From the NCBI GenBank assembly GCA_030998225.1, contig JAPYXD010000717.1, positions 1,054,001-1,118,000 of the forward strand: a stretch of DNA of 64,000 bases, read 5' to 3'. The position numbers and the translations under genes were made by a program. The notes under the pieces are model-generated. The model saw only the letters and a program-made list of their open reading frames with translations. It was not told the origin of the DNA and did no database searches. This DNA comes from Diplolepis rosae (taxonomy: Eukaryota > Arthropoda > Insecta > Hymenoptera > Diplolepididae). Below are positions 53,301-64,000 of the stretch, piece after piece. How positions within the stretch are numbered: position 1 is the stretch's first letter; each line of letters starts with the position of its first letter.

Positions 53301-54300
53301 TTTTCGTTCGGTCCTCATAGTTTTTGCTCTGTGCGAGGGCCGTCCGCCCTAGATAAATTTACTTTTAATTTTTTTTAGAGTACTTTCATTGATAATTCAT
53401 ACATATGTGATGTCCATAGGTGGTACCCTTTTTTTGCTTTATATGTAAATTAACCGTCTATGTCACTTTTCGTTCAGTCTGTCACAGTTTTTGCTCTGTA
53501 CGAGGGCCGTCCGCCCTAGATAAATTTAATTTTAAATTTTTTTAGACTACCTTCAATGATAATACATACATATGTGATGTCCATAGGTGGTACACTTTTT
53601 TCGTCTTATATGTAAATTAACCGTCTAAGTCAATTTTCGTTCGGTCCTCATAGTTTTTGCTCTGTTCGAGGGCCGTCCGCCCTAGATAAATTTAATTTTA
53701 ATTTTTTTTATATTACCTCTAATGATAATACATACATATGTGATGTCCATGGGTGGTACACTTTTTTCCTTTTATATGTAAGTTAACCGTCTAAGTCCAT
53801 TTTCGTTCGGTCCTCATAGTTTTTGCTCTGTACGAGGGCCGTCCGCCCTAGATAAATTTAATTTTAATTTTTTTTATTGTACCTTTAATGATAATACATA
53901 CATATGTCATGTGCATAGGTGGTACACTTTTTTCGTTTTATATGTAAATTAACCGTCTAAGTCAATTTTCGTTCGGTCCTCATAGTTTTTGCTCTGTACT
54001 AAGGTCGTCCGCCCTAGATAAATTTACTTTCAATTTTTTAAAGTACTTTTATTGATAATTCATACATATGTGAAGTCCTGAAGTGGTACACTTTTTTTGT
54101 TTTATATGTAAATTAACCGTCTATGTCACTTTTTGTTCAGTCTGTCACAGTTTTTGCTCTGTACGAGGGCCGTCCGCCCTAGATAAATTTAATTTCAATT
54201 TTTTTAGAGTACCTTCAATGATAATACATACATATGTGATGTCCATAGGTGGTACACTTTTTTCGTCTTATATGTAAATTAACCGTCTAAGTCAATTTTC
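50361..54300 (+). repeat. Super-repeat unit, zone 5, copy 1
   Basis: This aligns with 56328-60440. Markers: CCTCCGCACTAG 50361/56328, CAGTGTGTCACAG 50494/56461, GTTCGAGGG 51015/56982, 51846/57812 and 52339/58310, TACGAGAGCC 52671/58642 (offsets 5966-5971, 36 monomers). After one added monomer the offsets are 6138-6140 (53361/59500, 53664/59802, 54083/60223). Shared rare states include GATGTCTATAGG, GCCACAGATAAATTC and GTCTAAGACAC. Confidence 0.87.
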
Positions 54301-54539
54301 GTTCGGTCCTCATAGTTTTTGCTCTGTTCGAGGGCAGTCCGCACTAGATAAATTTAATTTTAATTTCTTGTATTGTACCTCTAATGATAATACATACATA
54401 TGTGATGTCCATAGGTGGTACCCTTTTTTTGTTTTATATGTAAATTAACCGTCTAAGTCAATTTTCGTTCAGTCTGTCACAGTTTTTGCTCTGTACGAGG
54501 GCCGTCCGCCCTAGATAAATTTAATTTCAATTTTTTTTA

Positions 54540-56200
54540 GAGTACCTTCAATGATAATACATACATATGTGATGTCCATAGTTGTTACACTTTTTTCGTT
54601 TTATATGTAAATTAACCGTCTAAGTCAATTTTAGTTCGGTCCTCATAGTTTTTGCTCTGTACGAGGGCCGTCCGCCCTAGATAAATTTAATTTTAATTTT
54701 TTTTATATTACCTCTAATGATAATACATACATATGTGATGTCCATAGGTGGTACCCTTTTTTTGTTTTATATGTAAATTAACCGTCTAAGTCACTTTTCG
54801 TTCAGTCTGTCACAGTTTTTGCTCTGTACGAGGGCCGTCCGCCCTAGATAAATTTAATTTCAATTTTTTTAGCTTACCTTCAATGATAATACATACATAT
54901 GTGATGTCCATAGGTGGTACACTTTTTTCGTCTTATATGTAAATTAACCGTCTAAGTCAATTTCGTTCGGTCCTCATAGTTTTTGCTCTGTTCGAGGGCA
55001 GTCCGCCCTAGATAAATTTAATTTTAATTTTTTTTATAGTACCTCTAATGATAATACATACATATGTGATGTCCATAGTTGTTACACTTTTTTCGTTTTA
55101 TATGTAAATTAACCGTCTAAGTCAATTTTCGTTCGGTCCTCATAGTTTTTGCTCTGTACGAGGGCCGTCCGCCCTAGATAAATTTAATTTTAATTTTTTT
55201 TATAGTACCTCTAATGATAATACATACATATGTGATGTCCATAGGTGGTACACTTTTTTTGTTTTATATGTAAATTAACCGTCTTAGTCAATTTTCGTTC
55301 CGTCCTAAGAGTCTTTGCTCTGTACGAGGGCCGTCCGCCCTAGATAAATTTACTTTCAATTTTTTTTAAAGACTTTTATTGATAATTCATACATATGTGT
55401 TGTCCTTGGGTGGTACACTTTTTCCGTTTTATTTGTAAATTAAACGTCTATGTCCCTTTTTGTTCAGTCTGTCACAGTTTTTGCTCTGTACGAGGGCCGT
55501 CCGCCCTAGATAAATTTAATTTCAATTTTTTTAGACTACCTTCAATGATAATACATACATATGTGATGTCCATAGGTGGTACACTTTTTTCGTCTTATAT
55601 GTAAATTAACCGTCTAAGTCAATTTTCGTTCGGTCCTCATAGTTTTTGCTCTGTTCGAGGGCCGTCCGCCAAAGATAAATTTAATTTTAATTTTTTTTAT
55701 ATTACCTCTAATGATAATACATACATAGTTGATGTCCATAGGTGGTACCCTTTTTTTGTTTTATATGTAAATTAACCGTCTAAGTCAATTTTCGTTCAGT
55801 CTGTCACAGTTTTTGCTCTGTACGAGGGCCGTCCGCCCTAGATAAATTTAATTTTAATTTTTTTTAGAGTACCTTCAATGATAATACATACATATGTGAT
55901 GTCCATAGTTGTTACACTTTTTTCGTTTTATTTGTAATTTAACCGTCTAGTTCAATTTTCGTTCGGTCCTCATAGTTTTTGCTCTGTACGAGGGCCGTCC
56001 GCCCTAGATAAATTTAATTTTAATTTTTTTTATAGTACCTCTAATGATAATACATACATATGTGATGTCCATAGGTGGTACACTTTTTTTGTTTTATATG
56101 TAAATTAACCGTCTAAGTCAATTTTCGTTCCGTCCTCAAAGTCTTTGCTCTGTACGAGGGCCGTCCGCCCTAGATAAATTTACTTTGAATTTTTTTTAAA
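54540..56200 (+). repeat. Two tandem 5-mer higher-order units (830 bp)
   Basis: Two consecutive 5-monomer units share GTCCATAGTTGTTACAC, then CGTCCTAAGAGTCTTTG (55301) or CGTCCTCAAAGTCTTTG (56131), then TTTTTTTTAAAGAC. The offset is 830 bp. A related stretch occurs at +5,477 bp (TTTACTTTGAATT 56182/61659, GTTCG 55653/61130). Confidence 0.8.
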
Positions 56201-56689
56201 GACTTTTATTGATAATTCATACATATGTGATGTCCATAGGTGGTACCCTTTTTTTGTTTTATATGTAAATTAACCGTCTATGTCACTTTTTGTTCAGTCT
56301 TTCACAGTTTTTGCTCTGTACGAGGGCCCTCCGCACTAGATAAATTTAATTATAATTTTTTTTATAGTACCTCGAATGATAATACATACATATGTGATGT
56401 CCTTATGTGGTACACTTTTTTGTTTTATATGTAAATTAACCGTCTATGACACTTTTCGTTCAGTGTGTCACAGTTTTTGCTCTGTACGAGGGCCGTCCGC
56501 CCTAGATAAATTTAATTTAAAATTTTTTTAGAGTATCTTTCATTGATAATTCATACATATGTGATGTCTATAGGTGGTACCCTTTTTTTGTTTTATATGT
56601 AAATTAACTGTCTGAGTCACTTTTCGTTCAGTCTGTCACAGTTTTTGCTCTGTACGAGGGCCGTCCGCCATAGATAAATTTAATTTTAA

Positions 56690-56757
56690 TTATTTTTGAC
56701 TACATTTAATGATAAAACATACAAATGAGATTTACATAGGTGGTACTCTTTTTTAGT
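56690..56757 (+). repeat. Diverged patch, 8 of 8 transversions
   Basis: GACTACATTTAATGATAAAACATACAAATGAGATTTACATAGG and the following bases carry eight substitutions against consensus, all transversions, with no length change. Part of it (ATAAAACATACAAA) resembles the patch at 48405-48465. Confidence 0.7.
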
Positions 56758-59448
56758 CTTATATGTAAATTAACCGTGTAAGTCAATTTTGGTTCAGTCC
56801 TCATAGTTTTTGCTCTGTACGAGGGCCGTCCGCCCTAGATAAATTTAATTTAAATTTTTTTTGACTACCTTTAATGATAATACATACATATGTGATGTCC
56901 ATAGGTGGTACACTTTTTTCGTCTTATATGTAAATTAACCGTCTAAGTCAATTTTCGTTCGGTCCTCATAGTTTTTGCTCTGTTCGAGGGCCGTCCGCCC
57001 TAGATAAATTTAATTTTAATTTTTTTTATTGTTCGTTTAATGATAATACATACATATGTGATTTCTATAGGTGGTACACTTTTTGGGTTTTATATGTAAA
57101 TTAACCGTATAAGTCACCTTTCGTTCAGTCTGTCAGAGTTTTTGCTCTGTACAAGGGCCTTCCGCGCTAGATAAATTTAATTTTAATTTTTTTTAATGTA
57201 CCTTCAATGATAATACATACATATGTGATGTCCTCAGGTGGTACACTTTTTTCGTTTTATATGTAAATTAACCGTCTAAGTCAATTTTCGTTCGGTCCTC
57301 ATAGTTTTTGCTCTGTACGAGGGCCGTCCGCCCTAGATAAATTTACTTTTAATTTTTTTAGAGTACTTTCGTTGATAATTCATACATATGTGATGTCTAT
57401 AGGTGGTACCCTTTTTTTGTTTTATATGTAAATTAACTGTCTAAGTCACTTTTCGTTCAGTCTGTCACAGTTTTTGCTCTGTACGAGGGCCGTCCGCCCT
57501 AGATAAATTTAATTTTTATTTTTTTTGACTACCTTTAATGATAAAACATACATATGTGATGTCCATAGGTGGTACACTTTTTTCGTCTTATTTGTAAATT
57601 AACCGTCTAAGTCAATTTTCGTTCGGTCCTCATAGTTTTTGCTCTGTACGAGGGCCGTCCGCCCTAGATAAATTTAATTTTTATTTTTTTTATATTACCT
57701 TTAATGATAATACATACATATGTGATGTCCATAGGTGGTACACTTTTTTCGTCTTATATGTAAATTAACCGTCTAAGTCAATTTTCGTTCGGTCCTCATA
57801 GTTTTTGCTCTGTTCGAGGGCCGTCCGCCCTAGATAAATTTAATTTTAATTTTTTTATGGTACTTCTAATGATAATACATACATATGTGATGTCCATAGG
57901 TGGTACCCTTTTTTTGTTTTATATGTAAATTAACCGTCTAAGTCACTTTTCGTTCAGTCTGTCACAGTTTTTGCTCTGTACGAGGGCCGTCCGCGCTATA
58001 TCAATTTAATTTTAATTTCTTGTATTGTACCTCTAATGATAATACATACATATGTGATGTTCATAGGTGGTACCCTTTTTTTGTTTTATATGTAAATTAA
58101 CCGTCTAAGTCACTTTTCGTTCAGTCTGTCACAGTTTTTGCTCTGTACGAGGGCCGTCCGCCCTAGATAAATTTAATTTCAATTTTTTTAGAGTACCTTC
58201 AATGATAATACATACATATGTGATGTCCATAGGTGGTACACTTTTTTCGTCTTATATGTAAATTAACCGTCTAAGTCAATTTTCGTTCGGTCCTCATAGT
58301 TTTTGCTCTGTTCGAGGGCAGTCGCACTAGATAAATTTAATTTTTATTTGTTTTATAGTACCTCTAATGATAATACATACATATGTGATGTCCTTAGGTG
58401 GTACACTTTTTTTGTTTTATATGTAAATTAACCGTCTAATTCACTTTTCGTTCAGTCTGTCACAGTTTTTGCTCTGTACGAGGGTCGTCCGCCACAGATA
58501 AATTCACTTTTAATTTTTTTAGAGTACTTTCATTGATAATACATACATATGTGATGTCCATAGGTGGTACACTTTTTTCGTCTTATTTGTAAATTAACCG
58601 TCTAAGTCAATTTTCGTTCAGTCCTCATAGTTTTTGCTCTGTACGAGAGCCGTCCGCCCTAGATAAATTTAATTTTAATTTTTTTTGAGTACCTTTAATG
58701 ATAATACATACACATGTGATGTCCATAGGTGGTTGACTTTTTCGTTTTATGTGTAAATTAACCGTCTAAGACACTTTTCGTTCAGTCTGTCACAGTTTTT
58801 GCTCTGTACGAGGGCCGTCCGCCCTAGATAAATTTAATTTTAATTTTTTTTGATTACCTTTTATGATAATACATACACATGTGATGTCCATAGGTGGTAC
58901 ACTTTTTTCGTCTTATTTGTAAATTAACCGTCTAAGTCAATTTTGGTTCGGTCCTCATAGTTTTTGCTCTGTACGAGGGCCGTCCGCCCTAGATAAATTT
59001 AATTTTAATTTTTTTTATAGTACCTCTAATGATAATACATACATATGTCATGTCCATAGGTGGTACGCTTTTTTCGTTTTATGTGTAAATTAACCGTCTA
59101 AGACACTTTTCGTTCAGTCTGTCACAGTTTTCGCTCTGTACGAGGGCCGTCCGCCCTAGATAAATTTAATTTTAATGTTTTTTATAGTACCTCTAATGAT
59201 AATACATACATATGTGATGTCCATAGGTGGTAACCTTTTTTTGTTTTATATGTAAATTAACCGTCTAAGTCAATTTTCGTTCAGTCTGTCACAGTTTTTG
59301 CTCTGTACGAGGGCCGTCCGCCCTAGATAAATTTAATTTTAATTTTTTTTGAATACCTTTAATGATAATACATACACATGTGATGTCCATAGGTGGTACA
59401 CTTTTTTCGTCTTATTTGTAAATTAACCGTCTAAGTCAATTTTCGTTC

Positions 59449-59500
59449 GGTACTCAAAGTGTATGCTCTGTACTAGGGACAACCGCGATAGATAAGTTTA
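59449..59500 (+). repeat. Diverged patch inside the conserved GC-rich core
   Basis: I count 11 substitutions, nine of them transversions, in CATAG...CCCTAG. The core reads TACTAGGGACAACCGCGATAG, so both the dyad and the normally invariant GTACGAGGGCC are damaged. Few units in the window have the core altered this much. Confidence 0.75.
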
Positions 59501-62125
59501 CTTTTAATTTTTTTTAGAGTACCTTCAATGATAATACATACATATGTGATGTCCATAGGTGGTACCCTTTTTTTGTTTTATATGTAAATTAACCGTCTAA
59601 GTCACTTTTCGTTCAGTCTGTCACAGTTTTTGCTCTGTACGAGGGCCGTCCGCCCTAGATAAATTTAATTTCAATTTTTTTAGACTACCTTCAATGATAA
59701 TACATACATATGTGATGTCCATAGGTGGTACACTTTTTTCGTCTTATATGTAAATTAACCGTCTAAGTCAATTTTCGTTCGGTCCTCATAGTTTTTGCTC
59801 TGTTCGAGGGCCGTCCGCCCTAGATAAATTTAATTTTAATTTTTTTTATAGTACCTCTAATGATAATACATACATATGTGATGTCCATAGGTGGTACACT
59901 TTTTTCGTTTTATATGTAAATTAACCGTCTAAGTCAATTTTCGTTCGGTCCTCATAGTTTTTGCTCTGTACGAGGGCCGTCCGCCCTAGATAAATTTAAT
60001 TTTAATTTTTTTTATAGTACCTCTAATGATAATACATACATATGTGATGTCCATAGGTGGTACACTTTTTTTGTTTTATATGTAAATTAACCGTCTAAGT
60101 CACTTTTCGTTCCGTCCTCATAGTTTTTGCTCTGTAAGAGGGCCGTCCGCCGTAGATAAATTTACTTTCAATTTTTTTTAAAGTACTTTTATTGATAATA
60201 CATACATATGTGATGTCCATAGGTGGTACACTTTTTTCGTTTTATATGTAAATTAACCGTCTATGTCACTTTTCGTTCAGTCTGTCACAGTTTTTGCTCT
60301 GTACGAGGGCCGTCCGCCCTAGATAAATTTAATTTTAATTTTTTTAGCTTACCTTCAATGATAATACATACATATGTGATGTCCATAGGTGGTACACTTT
60401 TTTCGTCTTATATGTAAATTAACCGTCTATGTCAATTTTCGTTCGGTCCTCATAGTTTTTGCTCTGTACAAGTGCCGTCCGCCCTAGATAAATTTAATTT
60501 TAATTTCTTTAATGTACCTCTAATGATAATACATACATATGTGATGTCCATAGGTGGTACACTTTTTTCGTTTTATATGTAAATTAACCGTATAAGTCAC
60601 TTTTCGTTCAGTCTGTCACAGTTTTTGCTCTGTACGAGGGCCGTCCGCCCTAGATAAATTTAATTTTAAATTTTTTTAGAGTATCTTCAATGATGATACA
60701 TACATATGTGATGTCCATAGGTGGTACACTTTTTTCGTTTTATATGTATATTAACCGTCTAAGTCAATTTTCGTTCGGTCCTCATAGTTTTTGCTCTGTA
60801 CGAGGGCCGTCCGCCCTAGATAAATTTAATTTTAATTTTTTTTATAGTACCTCTAATGATAATACATACATATGTGATGTCCATAGGTGGTACACTTTTT
60901 TTGTTTTATATGTAAATTAACCGTCTAAGACACTTTTCGTTCAGTCTGTCACAGTTTTTGCTCTGTACGAGGGCCGTCCGCCCTAGATAAATTTAATTTT
61001 AATTTTTTTAGCTTACCTTCAATGATAATACATACATATGTGATGTCCATAGGTGGTACACTTTTTTCGTCTTATATGTAAATTAACCGTCTAAGTCAAT
61101 TTTCGTTCGGTCCTCATAGTTTTTGCTCTGTTCGAGGGCAGTCCGCACTAGATAAATTTAATTTTAATTTTTTTTATATTACCTCTAATGATAATACATA
61201 CATATGTGATGTCCATAGGTGGTACCCTTTTTTTGTTTTATATGTAAATTAACCGTCTAAGTCACTTTTCGTTCAGTCTGTCACAGTTTTTGCTCTGTAC
61301 GAGGGCCGTCCGCCCTAGATAAATTTAATTTTAATTTTTTTTAGAGTATCTTCAATGATAATACATACATATGTGATGTCCATAGGTGGTACACTTTTTT
61401 CGTTTTATATGTAAATTAACCGTCTAAGTCAATTTTCGTTCGGTCCTCATAGTTTTTGCTCTGTACGAGGGCCGTCCGCCCTAGATAAATTTAATTTTAA
61501 TTTTTTTTATAGTACCTCTAATGATAATACATACATATGTGATGTCCATAGGTGGTACACTTTTTTTGTTTTATATGTAAATTAACCGTCTATGTCACTT
61601 TTCGTTCAGTCCTCATAGTCTTTGCTCTGTACGAGGGCCGTCCGCCCTAGATAAATTTACTTTGAATTTTTTTTAGAGTACTTTTATTGATAAGTCATAC
61701 ATATGTGATGTCCATAGGTGGTACACTTTTTTTGTTTTATATGTAAATTAACCGTCTATGTCACTTTTCGTTCAGTCTGTCACAGTTTTTGCTCTGTACG
61801 AGGGCCGTCCGCCCTAGATAAATTTAATTTTAATTTTTTTTGAATACCTTTAATGATAATACATACACATGTGATGTCCATAGGTGGTACACTTTTTTCG
61901 TCTTATTTGTAAATTAACCGTCTAAGTCAATTTTCGTTCAGTCCTCATAGTTTTTGCTCTGTACGAGGGCCGTCCGCCCTAGATAAATTTAATTTTAATT
62001 TTTTTTGAGTACCTTTAATGATAATACATACATATGTGATGTCCATAGGTGGTACACTTTTTTCGTCTTATATGTAAATTAACCGTCTAAGTCAATTTTC
62101 GTTCGGTCCTCATAGTTTTTGCTCT

Positions 62126-64000
62126 GTTCGAGGGCCGTCCGCCAAAGATAAATTTAATTTTAATTTCTTTTATTGTACCTCTAATGATAATACATACATA
62201 TGTGATGTCCATAGGTGGTACACTTTTTTTGTTTTATATGTAAATTAACCGTCTAAGTCACTTTTCGTTCAGTCTGTCACAGTTTTTGCTCTGTACGAGG
62301 GCCGTCCGCCCTAGATAAATTTAATTTTAATTTTTTTTATTGTACCTCTAATGATAATACATACATATGTGATGTCCATAGGTGGTACACTTTTTTCGTT
62401 TTATATGTAAATTAACCGTCTAAGTCAATTTTCGTTCGGTCCTCATAGTTTTTGCTCTGTACTAAGGTCGTCCGCCCTAGATAAATTTAATTTTAATTAT
62501 CTTTGGACTACCTTCAATGATAATTCATACATATGTGATGTCTATAGGTGGTAACCTTTTTTTGTTTTATATGTAAATTAACCGTCTAAGTCACGTTTCG
62601 TTCAGTCTGTCACAGTTTTTGCTCTGTACGAGGGCCGTCCGCCCTAGATAAATTTAATTTTAATCTTTTTAGAGTACCTTCAATGATAATACATACATAT
62701 GTGATGTCCATAGGTTGTACACTTTTTCCGTTTTATATGTAAATTAACCGTCTATGTCACTTTTCGTTCAGTCTGTCATAGTTTTTGCTCTGTACGAGGG
62801 CCGTCCGCCCTAGATAAATTTAATTTTAATTTTTTTTGAGTACCTTTAATGATAATACATACACATGTGATGTCCATAGGTGGTACACTTTTTTCGTCTT
62901 ATATGTAAATTAACCGTCTAAGTCAATTTTCGTTCGGTCCTCATAGTTTTTGCTCTGTTCGAGGGCAGTCCGCACTAGATAAATTTAATTTTAATTTTTT
63001 TTATATTACCTCTAATGATAATACATACATATGTGATGTCCATAGGTGGTACCCTTTTTTTGTTTTATATGTAAATTAACCGTCTAAGTCACTTTTCGTT
63101 CAGTCTGTCACAGTTTTTGCTCTGTACGAGGGCCGTCCGCGCTAGATAAATTTAATTTTAATTTTTTTATTGTACCTCTAATGATAATACATACATATGT
63201 GATGTCCATAGGTGGTACCCTTTTTTTGTTTTATATGTAAATTAACCGTCTAAGTCACTTTTCGTTCAGTCTGTCACAGTTTTTGCTCTGTACGAGGGCC
63301 GTCCGCCCTAGATAAATTTAATTTCAATTTTTTTAGAGTACCTTCAATGATAATACATACATATGTGATGTCCATAGGTGGTACACTTTTTTCGTCTTAT
63401 ATGTAAATTAACCGTCTAAGTCAATTTTCGTTCGGTCCTCATAGTTTTTGCTCTGTTCGAGGGCCGTCCGCCCTAGATAAATTTAATTTTAATTTTTTTT
63501 ATAGTACCTCTAATGATAATACATACATATGTGATGTCCATAGGTGGTACACTTTTTTCGTTTTATATGTAAATTAACCGTCTAAATAACTTTTCGTTCA
63601 GTCTGTCACAGTTTTCGCTCTGTACGAGGGCCGTCCGCCCTAGATAAATTTAATTTTAATTTTTTTTAGAGTACTTTCATTGATAATACATACATATGTG
63701 ATGTCCATAGGTGGTACACTTTTTTCGTCTTTTTTTTAAATTAACCTTCTAATTCAATTTTGGTTCAGTCCTCATAGTTTTTGCTCTGTACGAGAGCCGT
63801 CCGCCCTAGATAAATTTAATTTTAATTATTTTTATGGTACCTCTAATGATAATACATACACATGTGATGTCCATAGGTGGTTGACTTTTTCGTTTTATGT
63901 GTAAATTAAACGTCTATGACACTTTTCGTTCAGTCTGTCACAGATTTTGCTGTGTACGAGGGCCGTCCGCCCTAGATAAATTTATGTTTTAATTTTTTTA
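62126..64000 (+). repeat. Super-repeat unit, zone 5, partial copy 3 (cut by window end)
   Basis: Markers match copy 2: GTTCGAGGG 56982/62126, 57812/62957 and 58310/63455, GATGTCTATAGG 57392/62537, TACGAGAGCC 58642/63789 (offsets 5144-5147, 31 monomers). GCCAAAGATAAA at 62144 instead matches 55671, so this copy is itself a mosaic. The unit is truncated only by the window boundary. Confidence 0.82.

Larger units (their letters stand above)
56328..60440 (+). repeat. Super-repeat unit, zone 5, copy 2
   Basis: This matches copy 1 at +5.97 to +6.14 kb. It also matches the partial copy 3 at +5.145 kb, so successive super-units differ in length by whole monomers (31 against 36-37). It contains a diverged patch at 59449-59500 and one at 56690-56757. 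Confidence 0.87.
1..64000 (+). repeat. Satellite DNA array, ~166-bp monomer, ~385 head-to-tail copies
   Basis: The motif GTAAATTAAC and the core TGCTCTGTACGAGGGCC recur about every 166 bp from position 3 (next copies at 167, 334, 500) to 63901, always on the same strand. Every stretch I read is a recognisable copy. The consensus is about 33% GC with 69 T against 42 A on this strand, so an inverted segment would be obvious, and none is present. Length differences come mainly from the T tract, from the A/B segment (167 or 166 bp) and from TTGAC in place of GTACAC. No gene, RNA gene, transposon or unique sequence interrupts the array, and neither end shows a boundary. Such arrays form centromeric or pericentromeric heterochromatin in eukaryotes; that role is inference here. 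I do not recognise the satellite family. Confidence 0.98.
50300..64000 (+). repeat. Array zone 5: 8-mer rhythm inside a 5-6 kb super-repeat
   Basis: The B-unit variant CTGTTCGAGGG marks this zone. GTTCG begins near 51015, 51846, 52339, 53664, 54326, 54990, 55653, 56982, 57812, 58310, 59802, 61130, 62126, 62957 and 63455. Steps are 5, 3, 8, 4, 4, 4, 8, 5, 3, 9, 8, 6, 5 and 3 monomers, so several intervals add to 8 units (about 1,327 bp). The 5+3 pattern occurs three times (51015, 56982, 62126). Partner markers include GTACCCTTTTTTTG and GTCTTATATG. The array continues past the window end. Confidence 0.85.

Noticed and set aside
8604..60920. Recurrent plus-strand open frames of 64-76 codons (for example 8604-8804, 32006-32206, 46953-47153, 60690-60920), all variants of one peptide-like string
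   Set aside because: They are satellite sequence read in one frame. Most start at GTG inside GGTGGTACAC, stay open only where the usual TAA at unit positions 15-17 is changed (mainly to TAT), and end at the TAA inside the next unit's GTAAATTAAC. They appear or vanish with single-base monomer variants. There is no promoter or codon signal and no conservation beyond that of the repeat, so they are chance frames.
1..64000. CRISPR array
   Set aside because: The repeated unit is continuous 166-bp sequence with no unique spacers, far larger than CRISPR repeats, and varies gradually between copies.
1..64000. Transposon, LTR or other mobile element
   Set aside because: No coding domain, terminal inverted repeat, target-site duplication or non-satellite insertion was seen in any part of the window.
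1..64000. Telomeric or simple-sequence repeats
   Set aside because: No TTAGGG-, TTAGG- or TTTAGGG-type runs were found. The only low-complexity tracts are the T runs inside each monomer.

Overview
The whole window is one uninterrupted tandem satellite array with no genes. A unit of about 166 bp repeats head to tail, always in the same orientation, from the first base to the last. That gives roughly 385 copies (64,000/166), and the array runs off both ends. I see no inverted block, transposon, unique sequence, RNA gene or believable coding region. An array like this fits eukaryotic constitutive heterochromatin, plausibly a (peri)centromere, because the unit is close to nucleosome-repeat length and shows higher-order structure. 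I do not recognise the family and cannot name the organism.

Monomer layout, numbered from the motif GTAAATTAAC: 1-20 is a conserved start; 21-43 is a two-state segment defining type A (CAGTCTGTCACAG, 167 bp) and type B (GGTCCTCATAG, 166 bp); 41-76 is a conserved GC-rich core with the dyad AGGGC-CGTCC-GCCCT; 77-98 is an A/T tract; about 89-110 is hypervariable; 110-141 is conserved and contains the palindrome ACATATGT (or CACATGTG); 143-166 is a second variable segment. The consensus is about 33% GC, T-rich on this strand (69 T, 42 A), and has 7 CpG per unit.

Regional layout: (1) 1 to ~22.9 kb, A-B-B trimers and A-B-B-B tetramers marked by GATGACCAT/TTGAC/GTGTAATTCAC. (2) ~22.9-30.1 kb, a transition zone with a 3.66-kb (22-monomer) duplication. 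(3) ~30.1-40.3 kb, a block where a private variant (AAAGTACTTTTATTG) recurs every 2 or 4 monomers, and two ~4-kb stretches match at a 5.99-6.15 kb offset. (4) ~40.3-50.3 kb, a mosaic with a 2.82-kb (17-monomer) tandem duplication. (5) ~50.3-64 kb, two long copies and a third partial copy of a 5.1-6.1 kb super-unit (31-37 monomers).

Two points stand out. First, there is a nested hierarchy: ~166 bp, then 2/3/4/5/8-mers, then a recurring ~6-kb super-period across the right-hand 36 kb. Second, about ten short, heavily diverged patches differ from the consensus almost only by transversions (104 of 109 differences in my hand alignments), without indels. That is not an ordinary mutation spectrum and needs either a biological or a technical explanation. 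All counts and alignments were made by eye.
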